Below, piece after piece: positions 8,918 to 16,547 of a stretch of DNA of 64,000 nucleotides. This DNA is from Salinarimonas chemoclinalis (GTDB taxonomy: Bacteria; Pseudomonadota; Alphaproteobacteria; Rhizobiales; Beijerinckiaceae), in assembly GCF_041514305.1 (NCBI RefSeq), contig NZ_JBGMWH010000006.1, forward strand, positions 152,644 to 216,643, written 5' to 3'. A program made the translations under genes and the position numbers. Within the stretch, counting starts at the first letter, position 1; each line of letters opens with the position of its first letter. Under the pieces are notes generated by a model, which did not search any database, was not told the DNA's origin, and saw only the letters and a program-made list of their open reading frames with translations.

Positions 8918-8942
8918 AACGGTGCCCGCTCCCCGCGGTTCC
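8918..8942 (-). promoter_or_regulatory. EcfG promoter upstream of the DUF3072 gene
   Basis: Read on the minus strand, GGAAC (8942-8938), 16 bases, then CGTT (8921-8918). It matches the EcfG consensus exactly and points at the DUF3072 gene. It lies in the divergent spacer before the glutaminase gene at 9025. Confidence 0.75.
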
Positions 8943-9024
8943 CGCGCGGCGCCGGCCGCGGACGTTTTGCGCCCGCGGACCGCTCCTGCTAGAGGTCGGG
9001 GGCGCAACCGGAAGCCGCCCGCCC

Positions 9025-9642
9025 ATGTCGACCGTCATGCCCGCCTCGGACACGCCCCGCCTCCTCGTCGTCGACAACTACGACAGCTTCACCTGGAACC
9101 TCGTTCACCTGGTGAGCCGGTTCACGCGCGCCATCGAGGTCGTGCGCAACGACGTCGTGAGCGCGGACGCGATCCTCGACGGCGGCTTCGACGCGATCGT
9201 GCTCTCCCCCGGGCCGTGCACGCCCAACGAGGCGGGCGTCTGCCTCGAGGTGGTGGAGAAGGGAGCCGGCCGGGTTCCGATCTTCGGCGTCTGCCTCGGC
9301 CTGCAGACGATCGGGCAGGCCTTCGGCGGCGCGGTCGTGCGCGCACCGCTGCCGATGCACGGCAAGACGAGCCGCGTGCAGCACACCGGGACGGGGCTCT
9401 TCGCCGGCTGCGTGCAGGACTTCACCGCGACGCGCTACCACTCCCTCGTCGTCGACCGCGACACCTGCCCGGACGTGCTCGAGGTCACGGCGCACACGCG
9501 GGACGGCCAGATCATGGCCGCCTCGCACCGGACGCTTCCCGTGCACGGCGTCCAGTTCCACCCCGAGAGCATCCTCTCGGAGCACGGCGAAACCATCCTC
9601 GGGAACTTCGTCGACCTCGCGAGAGCCTGGCGCAACGGGTGA
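9025..9642 (+). CDS. pabA/trpG: Class I glutamine amidotransferase, anthranilate/aminodeoxychorismate synthase component II
   Basis: A 205-residue glutaminase that supplies ammonia to chorismate-using synthases for tryptophan (TrpG) or folate (PabA). The N-terminus VVDNYDSFTWNL, the SPGPCTPNEAG loop, nucleophile Cys90 in FGVCLGLQ, and His179/Glu181 in VQFHPES are all present. No synthase subunit is adjacent. The trpE gene in this window is 46 kb away and lacks a neighbouring trpG, so this protein may serve either or both synthases. ATG 9025 or 9037 are both possible starts. Confidence 0.92.
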   Translation: MSTVMPASDTPRLLVVDNYDSFTWNLVHLVSRFTRAIEVVRNDVVSADAILDGGFDAIVLSPGPCTPNEAGVCLEVVEKGAGRVPIFGVCLGLQTIGQAFGGAVVRAPLPMHGKTSRVQHTGTGLFAGCVQDFTATRYHSLVVDRDTCPDVLEVTAHTRDGQIMAASHRTLPVHGVQFHPESILSEHGETILGNFVDLARAWRNG

Positions 9643-9724
9643 CGGACGCCGCGGCGTCCGCCTCGGGAACCCGGATGTGGCTCGAAGCTTATCCTGCCGA
9701 GACCATCCGAACCGAGGTGTATCC

Positions 9725-10420
9725 ATGCTCACGCGCCGCTCGCTCCTGAGCGCGGCCGCGGCGACGGTCGCCGTCGCTCCGTCCCTCCCCGTGCTCGCCC
9801 AGACCACCGGCTGGTACACCGGCTACATGCCCGACGAGCCCTACGACATCCCCTTCGTCGACCCGCGGCTGATGCCGGCGCACCTGCGGCTCACGCAGGT
9901 CGTCTACGATGGCCCGGAGCGCCCGGGCACGATCATCGTCGACACGGCGGACAAGCATCTCTACCTCGTGCGCGACGACGGCACCGCCTGGCGCTACGGG
10001 ATCGGCGTGGGGCGCGACGGGTTTTCCTGGTCCGGCACGGCCCGGGTCGGGCGCAAGGCGCGCTGGCCGGGCTGGACGCCCCCCGCCGCCATGCGCCGGC
10101 GCCAGCCCGAGCTGCCGTCCCACATGGAGGGCGGGGTCGACAACCCGCTCGGCGCCCGCGCGCTCTACCTCTACGAGGGCGGCCGCGACACGCTCTACCG
10201 CATCCACGGGACGAACGAGCCCTGGTCGATCGGCGAGGCGGTGTCCTCCGGCTGCATCCGCATGCTCAACCAGGATGCGCTGCACCTCTACGAGCGCGCC
10301 GAGATCGGCGCGACCGTGAAGGTGAAGCAGAACGTCGGCGGCTTCTACGCCCTGGCGCCGGACGTCGAGCCCGCGGCGCCCGCGCCGTCGCGGCGGGCGC
10401 TGTTCACGAGCCTGTTCTGA
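9725..10420 (+). CDS. L,D-transpeptidase (YkuD domain), exported
   Basis: A 231-residue periplasmic enzyme that crosslinks peptidoglycan or attaches proteins to it. The N-terminus MLTRRSLLSAAAATVAVAP is a Tat-like signal (twin Arg) ending at LAQ near residue 26. The YkuD domain spans about 66-205, with catalytic His161 (YRIHGTNEPW) and nucleophile Cys177 in the SSGCIRM motif. The C-terminal tail is short and proline/alanine rich. Alphaproteobacteria carry many such paralogs. The gene stands alone between the glutaminase and the curli operon. The start at ATG 9725 fits the signal peptide. Confidence 0.92.
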   Translation: MLTRRSLLSAAAATVAVAPSLPVLAQTTGWYTGYMPDEPYDIPFVDPRLMPAHLRLTQVVYDGPERPGTIIVDTADKHLYLVRDDGTAWRYGIGVGRDGFSWSGTARVGRKARWPGWTPPAAMRRRQPELPSHMEGGVDNPLGARALYLYEGGRDTLYRIHGTNEPWSIGEAVSSGCIRMLNQDALHLYERAEIGATVKVKQNVGGFYALAPDVEPAAPAPSRRALFTSLF

Positions 10421-10434
10421 CGAGGGAGCCGCCC

Positions 10435-10866
10435 TCAGAACCCGAGCTGGAACGTCACACCGCTCCGCCCGACCCCGTGCTGGCGCACGGCGGCGCGGGC
10501 GCCGCGGCCGAACTGGAACAGGCCGTAGCTGTTGCCCGCGCCGCTCTGCTCGAGCGTACCCACGTGCCCCGTACCCTCCTGGTGCACGATGCCGAGATGC
10601 CCGCGCCCGTCCTGGAGCAGGCCCGCCGCGTTGTCGCGCCCGCGCTGGGTGATGCGGCCGTTCGCGTCGATGTCCTTGGCGATGCCGTAGATCGCGAGGC
10701 CGGCGGCCAGGAGCCGTCCGGCGTTCCCGTCCGGGTTCGCGGTGACGCTGAGCGTCCCCCCGGCGAGGGCCGGACCGCCGGCGAGGGCGGCGGCGAGGAA
10801 GCCGGCGGCGGCGAGGCCGCGGCGCGCGCGGGTCGTGAAGATGCGGGTCGTCAGCGTGCGGGCCAT
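10435..10866 (-). CDS. Curlin repeat protein, minor (CsgB-like) subunit
   Basis: A 143-residue secreted protein with a signal peptide ending near ALAGG (about residue 36). From about residue 69 to the end it has seven tandem 11-residue units of the curlin type: an amide or His, five residues, Gln, any, Gly, two residues. Examples are RITQRGRDN, GLLQDGRGH, GTLEQSGAG and GLFQFGRG. Each unit forms one strand of the amyloid beta-solenoid. It ends at a bare repeat (VTFQLGF), as nucleator-type subunits may. It is third in an operon behind a CsgA-like gene and csgH. GGAG lies eight bases before the ATG. Assignment as CsgB rather than CsgA is inference. Confidence 0.82.
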   Translation of the reverse strand: MARTLTTRIFTTRARRGLAAAGFLAAALAGGPALAGGTLSVTANPDGNAGRLLAAGLAIYGIAKDIDANGRITQRGRDNAAGLLQDGRGHLGIVHQEGTGHVGTLEQSGAGNSYGLFQFGRGARAAVRQHGVGRSGVTFQLGF

Positions 10867-10904
10867 CGTGTCGTCTCCGTTCGGTCGAGCGTGAAGCGGC
10901 ATCG

Positions 10905-11300
10905 TCAACCGCGCGGGGTGACCGCGCGGCAGGCGGCGCGGCGGCCGCCGGCATCGATCTCGAGGCGCGCCTCGAAGCGCGCGGAGGACGAGAGCGACAC
11001 CTGCCCGAGCCGGGCCGTCTCGCCGGCGGCGAGGGTGAGAGCGCCGCCCTGCGCGATGTCGCTGCGGCTCCCCGCGCCGCGCCCCTCGACCACGAAGTCC
11101 CAGTCGCCGCGAGCGGCGCGATCGGAGCGGACGACCGGCTCGAGGACGAGGAGCCCGCCTGCGCGGCTCGTGCGGATCTCGCAGGTGAGACCGGGGGGCG
11201 TCCCGCCGGCGGCGTTGGCGCCGAGCGACGCGGCGAGGGGGCCGAGCGCGCTGAGCGCGACTGCGGCGGCGGCGGCCAGCTTCGCGGTGGTCGTGGTCAT
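10905..11300 (-). CDS. csgH: CsgH-like curli assembly modulator
   Basis: A 131-residue exported protein with a signal peptide to about residue 30 and a small beta-sandwich domain containing two cysteines (Cys40 in GLTCEIR and Cys124 in RRAACRA) likely joined by a disulfide. Size, layout and position between two curlin genes match CsgH, the alphaproteobacterial periplasmic chaperone that delays CsgA amyloid formation. GGAAGG precedes the ATG. It lies 25 bases behind the first curlin gene and 38 bases before the second, so all three are probably one transcript. The csgG, csgE and csgF secretion genes are not in the window. Confidence 0.8.
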   Translation of the reverse strand: MTTTTAKLAAAAAVALSALGPLAASLGANAAGGTPPGLTCEIRTSRAGGLLVLEPVVRSDRAARGDWDFVVEGRGAGSRSDIAQGGALTLAAGETARLGQVSLSSSARFEARLEIDAGGRRAACRAVTPRG

Positions 11301-11325
11301 GGCGGTCGTCCTTCCGATCGCGGGA

Positions 11326-11769
11326 TCAATTGCAGGTCTGGACGAAGGCGGAGACGTTGCCGCTCCCGTTCTGGACGACCTCCCCCGCGCAGCCGCGGCC
11401 CACCTGGACGCCGGCGACGATGTTGCCGTTGCCGTCCTGGGTCACGACGAAGGAATGGTCGCTGCCGAACTGCCCGACGCCGGCGGCGTTGTCGCGCCCG
11501 CGCTGCCACGTGTCGGCGTGGTTGCGAAAGCCGTTCTGGCCGATCGCGGCGGTGTTGCGGCGGCCGTTCTGGCGGGCGGTCGCATCGTTGAAGCGCCCCT
11601 CCTGGAACACGCCGATGCGGTTGCGCCAGCCCGTCTGGTCGCCGCCGGCGCCGTGGCCGTGGCCGTACTGCCGGATGGAGATCTCGTTGGCGGAGGCGGG
11701 CAGCGCCGCCGCGGAGGCGGTCGCGATCACGACGAGGGCTGCGGCGAGGGTCTTGCGGAAGGTGGTCAT
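11326..11769 (-). CDS. Curlin repeat protein, major (CsgA-like) subunit
   Basis: A 147-residue amyloid fibre subunit. The signal peptide ends at PASA (about residue 27). Repeats run from Asn50 with an exact 11-residue period: Gln at 56, 67, 78, 89, 100, 111 and 122 and Asn at 50, 61, 72, 83, 94 and 116 (His at 105). Typical units are FQEGRFN, RQNGRRN and GQNGFRN. This is the curlin pattern of stacked Gln/Asn ladders. Two cysteines near the C-terminus (127 and 146) may form a disulfide, which is unusual in enteric CsgA. First gene of the operon; GGAGGAG precedes the ATG. Confidence 0.87.
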   Translation of the reverse strand: MTTFRKTLAAALVVIATASAAALPASANEISIRQYGHGHGAGGDQTGWRNRIGVFQEGRFNDATARQNGRRNTAAIGQNGFRNHADTWQRGRDNAAGVGQFGSDHSFVVTQDGNGNIVAGVQVGRGCAGEVVQNGSGNVSAFVQTCN

Positions 11770-11887
11770 GTGCGGGTCTCCTCCGTTGCGGGGCCGCCGT
11801 TCGTCCGGCGTGTCCGAGGTGTAGAGGAGCGCCGCGGAACGCGACTTGAACCACGCGTTCAGGCAGGATTCATGTCCGCGAACGCGC

Positions 11888-11924
11888 GAAGGGCGCGCGG
11901 GGCGCCCCGCCCCGCGCGCCCTTC
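11888..11924. terminator. Strong hairpin behind the chemoreceptor gene
   Basis: A perfect 15-bp stem (GAAGGGCGCGCGGGG and its complement) with a 7-base loop lies between the chemoreceptor stop and the curli promoter region. There is no clear T-run, so it may act as a Rho-assisted or bidirectional transcription barrier. Confidence 0.5.
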
Positions 11925-11947
11925 GGCGCCATGCGTCTCGCGTCGCC

Positions 11948-13633
11948 TCAGGCGGCGCGCACCCGGCTCACGAAGGCGTCCATCGCCGCGCGCAGCGCGG
12001 TCGAGCGCTGCTGGAGCGTGCCCGAGGACGTCTCGACCAGCTCGGAGAGCTCGCCCGTGCGGGTCGCCTGGCCGGAGACCTCGCCGATGGTGCGGCTGAC
12101 GTCCTGCGTGCCGGAGGCCGCCTCCGCCACGTTGCGGGCGATCTCGCCGGTCGTCGCGTTCTGCTGCTCGGCGGCGGCGGCGACCGTGTTCATCCGCTCG
12201 GTGATGGCGCGCACCTTCTCGGCGACCGCCGCGGCGGCCTCGATCGAGGCCTGGGCGGCCCCGCGCATCTCGGCGATCTGGCCGGCGATCTCCTCGGTCG
12301 CCTTGCCGGTCTGGTCGGCGAGGGACTTCACTTCCGCCGCGACGACGGCGAAGCCCTTGCCCGCCTCGCCCGCGCGGGCGGCCTCGATCGTGGCGTTGAG
12401 CGCCAGCAGGTTCGTCTGCGCGGCGATCTCGGAGATGAGCTTCGTCACGTCGCCGATGCGCTGGACCACGCCGTTGAGGTTGGAGAGCGCCGCGTTCGAG
12501 CGCTCGACGTCGCCCGCGGCCTGGACCGCCATCTCGGAGGAGGCGTTCACCTGGCTCGAGATCTCGTTGATGGAGGCGGACATCTCCTCGGCGGCCGAGG
12601 CGACGCCGCGGACGTTGGCGGCGGTCTCCTCGGAGGCGCTGGAGGCACCCACAGCCTGCTCGGTCGTCTGCGCGGCGATGCCCGACAGGGTCGCCGCGGC
12701 CTCGGAGAGGCGGGCGGTCTCGGCCTGCATCTCGTCGGAGAGCTGGAGCACGGAAGCCTCGAACTCCTGGGCCAACCGCGCCATCTCCTCGCGGCGGCGC
12801 TGCTCGGCGCGCTCGCGCTGCTCGGCCGTCTCGGACTCGAGCGCGCGGGTGCGCACCAGGTTCTCGCGGAAGACGCCGAGCGCCGAACCCATGCGACCGA
12901 TCTCGTCCCGACGGGTGGTGGCGTCCACCTCGGCGTCGAGATCGCCCTCGGCGAGGCGCTGGGTCGTGTCGGCGAGCCGCGCCAGCGGGCGCGAGATCGT
13001 GGCGAAGTTCATGTAGGCGAGCGCCAGCGCCACGGCTGCGATCAGCAGCGAGGCACCCAGCCCCATCGCCTTCACGGTGGAGAGCGCCGCCTCCTGGGCC
13101 GCGACCAGCGTGTCGCTCAGCGCGATCGTGTCGGCTTCGACCGCCTTGATACCCTCGACCGCCGCCTGGAACTGGCGATCGGCCTCGACCGTGCTCGCCA
13201 CGGCACGGGCGAGGTCGACGGTGATCGGGTCGCGCATGCGCTCGACCTGGGGACCGGCATAGGCCTCGCGCCAGGCGTTCCAGCCCTGCTCGGCCTCCCG
13301 CGCCTTCGCGGCGAGCGCCGGCGCGAGGACCTGCGCCTCGGCGGTGAGCTCGACGAAGACGGCGCGCGTCGTCTCGACCCCGGTCTCGAATTCCCCGAGC
13401 CGGTCGCGGTCGCCCGAGACGATGAAGCTCTGCAACGCGAAGGCCTGGCCGAGGACGGCGCCCTCGATGGCGCGGGCGTCGGCCATCAGCTCCTGCGCCT
13501 CGCGGGCCCGCTCGATGGCGTCGCCCGCGACGCTCGCGCGGTCGAACGAGACGAGGCCGGCGGCGACGCCGACGAGGGCGAGCCCGACGAAGGCGGCCAG
13601 GCCCTTCTTGGTGACGGAGAGATCGTTCAGCAT
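11948..13633 (-). CDS. Methyl-accepting chemotaxis protein
   Basis: A 561-residue inner-membrane chemoreceptor. TM1 is at about residues 12-30, then a helical, largely periplasmic sensor of about 160 residues (CHASE3/four-helix type), TM2 at about 190-210, a HAMP region (RPLARLADTTQRLAEGDLDA), a coiled-coil and the signalling hairpin ending EAGKGFAVVAAEVK. The hairpin tip region contains IAAQTNLLALNATIEAARAG. No CheR/CheB pentapeptide is seen at the C-terminus. The gene directly upstream encodes a secreted Cache-like protein ending 23 bases before this start, so the two probably form one signal unit. Confidence 0.93.
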   Translation of the reverse strand: MLNDLSVTKKGLAAFVGLALVGVAAGLVSFDRASVAGDAIERAREAQELMADARAIEGAVLGQAFALQSFIVSGDRDRLGEFETGVETTRAVFVELTAEAQVLAPALAAKAREAEQGWNAWREAYAGPQVERMRDPITVDLARAVASTVEADRQFQAAVEGIKAVEADTIALSDTLVAAQEAALSTVKAMGLGASLLIAAVALALAYMNFATISRPLARLADTTQRLAEGDLDAEVDATTRRDEIGRMGSALGVFRENLVRTRALESETAEQRERAEQRRREEMARLAQEFEASVLQLSDEMQAETARLSEAAATLSGIAAQTTEQAVGASSASEETAANVRGVASAAEEMSASINEISSQVNASSEMAVQAAGDVERSNAALSNLNGVVQRIGDVTKLISEIAAQTNLLALNATIEAARAGEAGKGFAVVAAEVKSLADQTGKATEEIAGQIAEMRGAAQASIEAAAAVAEKVRAITERMNTVAAAAEQQNATTGEIARNVAEAASGTQDVSRTIGEVSGQATRTGELSELVETSSGTLQQRSTALRAAMDAFVSRVRAA

Positions 13634-13656
13634 GGGTTCTGTCCGGGTCCTCGGGT

Positions 13657-14271
13657 TCAGCCGCCGACGAAGCCGTTGCGGCGCATCAGCTCGGTGAGGT
13701 TGATCTCGACGGTGGCGGAGCCGATCGGCGTCGTGCGGGACGCGTCGGTGACGGTCAGGTTGAGCTGGGCGCGCCAGATCCGCATCTCCTCGTCCCACTC
13801 GGGCTCGTCGATGAAGACGGCGTTCGGACCGAAGGGGAAGGTCTTCTGGTACTTCGCTTCGTCGCCCTGCCAGTAGTCGGAGGTGATCGCGCTCTGGCCG
13901 ACGTTGAGACCATAGGCGTCGGTGACGAAGACCTCGACGAACAGGCCCAGCGCGCCGGCCTGGACGCGGGTGAGATAGACCGAGAGAGGGGAGGAGAGCG
14001 TCGCGGCGATCAGCGGCTTGTCCGCCGACGCGCGCTCCTCGACCCACTGCGCGTCGAGCGCGGTGATCCGGGCGGCGTCGATGCCGGCGTAGCGCTCGTT
14101 CTGGCTTTCGACGGAGAGCCGCACGATCTCCTGCTCCAGCCAGGAGCGGACGTCCGCGATCACGGCGTCGTCGATGAGCAGGTCCGCGCGGGGGGGAGAG
14201 CCTTGGGCGAGGGCCGGGGTCGAAGCCGCGCCGGCGGCGAGCAGGGCGAGGCCGAATGTCTGGGCGCGCAT
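13657..14271 (-). CDS. Periplasmic PDC/Cache-like sensor protein paired with a chemoreceptor
   Basis: A 204-residue exported protein with a signal peptide ending near ALAQG (residue 23) and a single domain carrying features of PDC sensor domains: a long N-terminal helix (VRSWLEQEIVRLSVESQNE) and the VFVTDAYGLNVGQSAITSDYWQGDE segment, which resembles the ligand pocket strand of double-PDC proteins. No membrane segment other than the signal. It precedes the chemoreceptor by 23 bases, suggesting it binds a ligand and docks on that receptor. The ATG at 14271 follows GGAGAA; a TTG at 14298 is less likely. Confidence 0.75.
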   Translation of the reverse strand: MRAQTFGLALLAAGAASTPALAQGSPPRADLLIDDAVIADVRSWLEQEIVRLSVESQNERYAGIDAARITALDAQWVEERASADKPLIAATLSSPLSVYLTRVQAGALGLFVEVFVTDAYGLNVGQSAITSDYWQGDEAKYQKTFPFGPNAVFIDEPEWDEEMRIWRAQLNLTVTDASRTTPIGSATVEINLTELMRRNGFVGG

Positions 14272-14539
14272 TGTCGATTTCTCCGTGTAGATGCTCAAAT
14301 GTTAGTCCCATCATCTGAATGGAGATTTAAGAGAAATGGATACGTGCGTAGGTATTTCAGCAATCGCTGCTACTTTGGATGATTTCGGAGGGGGATGGCC
14401 GCATTAATTTTCATTCTGGATAGATCTCCCGTCGAAAAACTCGCCACCCAAACCGGTAATGTGCATGAATGGAATGATTGAAACCTCAGGCGCGTCCTCC
14501 CGGAGCGATCGAGAGGGGCGGTCGCTCCGATCCGGAACG
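14272..14539. other. AT-richer intergenic region
   Basis: About 350 bases between the sensor gene and the membrane-protein gene contain no convincing gene. The first 200 bases are markedly less GC-rich than the surroundings, as expected of a promoter region for the leftward sensor/chemoreceptor pair. No sigma or operator motif stood out. The far end holds the terminator listed next. Confidence 0.6.
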
Positions 14540-14570
14540 AAAACACCCGCCCGGGAGGCGGGGCGGGTGT
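14540..14570 (-). terminator. Rho-independent terminator of the gtr-type operon
   Basis: A 10-bp perfect stem (ACACCCGCCC/GGGCGGGTGT) with an 8-base loop at 14543-14570, followed on the minus strand by TTTT. It sits 52 bases behind the stop codon of the last gene of the leftward operon. Confidence 0.8.
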
Positions 14571-14621
14571 CGCGGGGAGCGGCGGTGAGGGACGGCTCCA
14601 CGGGGACGCCGTGGCGCCGCG

Positions 14622-16109
14622 TCAGGGGCGCGCGCGCACGAAGACGGCGGCGTGGGGGTCCCGGTGGATCTCGCGCCAGCCGGCGGCGTCGGCGAGCCGC
14701 CGGTCGAGGAGCGTGCCGGTCGAGGTGAGCGCCCAGCCGACGGCGTGGCGGTCCGCCATCGCGGTGAGCGCGGTCGCGTCGGCGGTCTCGAGCGCCGCGT
14801 GCACGGCATGCATGAAGCCGTCGATGAAGAGCTGGTCGGAGCGCCCGTCGATGAAGGTCGGGACGCCTTCCAGGATGAGGAAGCCGCCGAGCGGGTAGTC
14901 GTTGAGGACCGGCGTGCCCGCCGAGCCCGCCGCGCGCGCCGCCTCCAGCGCCGCGACGGGCGTCACCCGGGGGTGCGGCGCCATCGACGCGCGGGGCAGG
15001 AGCAGGGCCGCGACGAGGGCCGCGGTGAGGACGCCGGCGACCGCCGGCCGCGTCGTGCGGGTCGGCGCGCCGCGCGGGGGGGCCGCGAGCCCGGGCCGGA
15101 GCCGCGCCAGCGGATCGGCCAGCACGACGAGCGCCACGATGGCGAAGTCCGGCACGAAGCGCTGGTGCTGGACCGCCATGTACCCGCACACCAGCACGAT
15201 CGCGCCGCGGACGAGCCCGGCGCGCGGGTCGCGCAGCCCGATGGCGCCCACCGCGATCGCCGCCCCCGCGAAGGCCGGCAGCACGAACCAGTGCGTTCCG
15301 AGCGGCTCGAGCGGCTGCCACTCGCCGATGTAGAGCACGGCCTCCTTCGCCTCGAAGACCGAGATCGCGACGAGGAGCGGCGTCGCGCCGTAGGGCGTCA
15401 CGGTGGTGCAGGCGACGGCGAGAAGGCCGAAGCCGGCCCAGGAGAGCGCGAGCCGCACCCTCTCGGCCGCGGGCGCGCGCGCGAGGGCCTCGAGCCCCAG
15501 CAGGCCCGCGAGGCCGATCGCGAGGGGAAAGCTCGCGTGCATGTTCGCCCAGGGGATCATCAGGAGCGCCAGGGCGAGCGGAGGCGCACGCCCCCGCTCG
15601 ACCGCCCGCGTCACGCCGACGAGCCAGCCGATCATCAGGAGGTGCGCGAGGACGTGCGGACGCGCGAGCGAGCCGAACATCACCAGGAACACGCCGACGA
15701 GGAAGGCGAGGAGCGCGACGCGCGGCTCGAGGCGGCGCATCAGGAAGGCCAGCAGCCAGGAGACCTTGGCCGCGATGGCGACGCTGGCGAGGAACGCGAC
15801 GCCCGGCCAGCCCGCCGCGAGATGCGCGCCGCCGAGCAGGACCTGCGAGATCCACTCCTTGGCGATCCAGGGCTCGCCCAGGAAGGTGTGCGACCAGAGG
15901 TCCGCGCGTGGCCAGGTGCCGGTCGCGAGGATGTGCCGCCCGATCGCGACGTGCCATTGCGTATCGGGATCGCCGAGCAGCATCGGCGCACGCAGGAGCT
16001 CGACGAGGAGGCACGCGGCGAAGGCGAGGGCCGGGTAGAGGAGCGTCTTGTCGAGGCCGAGCGGCAGCGGCCGGTCGGCGGCGGCGAAGGCGGGGCTCGT
16101 GGGCTGCAT
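14622..16109 (-). CDS. Polytopic membrane protein of a glycosyl-transfer operon
   Basis: A 495-residue protein with about ten hydrophobic helices and a C-terminal periplasmic domain of about 110 residues. An acidic loop follows the first helix (LLGDPDTQWHVAIGRHIL), the position where GT-C glycosyltransferases carry a catalytic Asp, and another loop reads ADLWSHTFLGEPWIAKEW. It is last in an operon with a GT2 lipid glycosyltransferase and GtrA, where phage-type loci have the serotype-specific GtrC transferase. A role as the final GT-C-type transferase is therefore inferred; the family is not recognised with certainty. It starts 9 bases after the gtrA stop and ends before a clear terminator. 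Confidence 0.75.
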   Translation of the reverse strand: MQPTSPAFAAADRPLPLGLDKTLLYPALAFAACLLVELLRAPMLLGDPDTQWHVAIGRHILATGTWPRADLWSHTFLGEPWIAKEWISQVLLGGAHLAAGWPGVAFLASVAIAAKVSWLLAFLMRRLEPRVALLAFLVGVFLVMFGSLARPHVLAHLLMIGWLVGVTRAVERGRAPPLALALLMIPWANMHASFPLAIGLAGLLGLEALARAPAAERVRLALSWAGFGLLAVACTTVTPYGATPLLVAISVFEAKEAVLYIGEWQPLEPLGTHWFVLPAFAGAAIAVGAIGLRDPRAGLVRGAIVLVCGYMAVQHQRFVPDFAIVALVVLADPLARLRPGLAAPPRGAPTRTTRPAVAGVLTAALVAALLLPRASMAPHPRVTPVAALEAARAAGSAGTPVLNDYPLGGFLILEGVPTFIDGRSDQLFIDGFMHAVHAALETADATALTAMADRHAVGWALTSTGTLLDRRLADAAGWREIHRDPHAAVFVRARP

Positions 16110-16118
16110 GGGCGTCGC

Positions 16119-16547
16119 CTAGCGGGTGTGGGGCGTCGTCAGTGCCCTCGCGAAGACGAGGCGCGACAGCGCCAGCGCGTTCGCGGCGGGGATCGCGATC
16201 GCCACGGCGAGGAAGCTCGCCGACGGCGGCGCGCCGACGACGTCGGTCAGCACGATGGGGATCGCCAGCGCCGCGCCCCACCCCGCCGCCGTCAGCACCG
16301 AGAAGCGCCATGCGGCCTCGCGATGCGGGCGCGTCGAGCGGAAGGTGAAGCCGCGGTGCGCGAGGTAGGAGAACGATGCCGTGACGGCGTAGGCGCCGAT
16401 CGAGGCGCCGGCGGCGGGCAGGCCGAGCCGCGCCTCGCCGACGAAGGCGAGCGCGAGGTAGAGGCCGGTCGAGACGCCGCCCACGGCGAGGAGCCGCACG
16501 AGCGGGGTGCGGGCGAGCCGTGAAGTGGCGGCGACCACGCCCCTCAC
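16119..16547 (-). CDS. gtrA: GtrA family membrane protein
   Basis: A 142-residue four-helix membrane protein. Typical GtrA features are the first helix LLAVGGVSTGLYLALAF, the conserved SFSYLAHRGFTFRS segment after helix 2, and two C-terminal helices ending ALALSRLVFA. GtrA proteins are thought to flip undecaprenyl-linked sugars across the inner membrane. The GTG at 16547-16545 overlaps the stop of the methyltransferase gene (GTGA), which fixes the start. Its partner glycosyltransferase is two genes upstream. Confidence 0.88.
   Translation of the reverse strand: MRGVVAATSRLARTPLVRLLAVGGVSTGLYLALAFVGEARLGLPAAGASIGAYAVTASFSYLAHRGFTFRSTRPHREAAWRFSVLTAAGWGAALAIPIVLTDVVGAPPSASFLAVAIAIPAANALALSRLVFARALTTPHTR

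Noticed and set aside
9644..9659. Palindrome GGACGCCGCGGCGTCC behind the glutaminase gene
   Set aside because: No loop of normal size and no T-run, so it is weak as a terminator and not listed.
9666..9690. GGAAC before the L,D-transpeptidase gene, considered as an EcfG promoter
   Set aside because: Neither a 16- nor a 17-base spacer leads to CGTT (the bases are GCTT or CTTA).
11838..11861. AACG-N15-GTTCA upstream of the curli operon, considered as an EcfG promoter
   Set aside because: The spacer is too short and the -35 element has a mismatch, so two deviations together.
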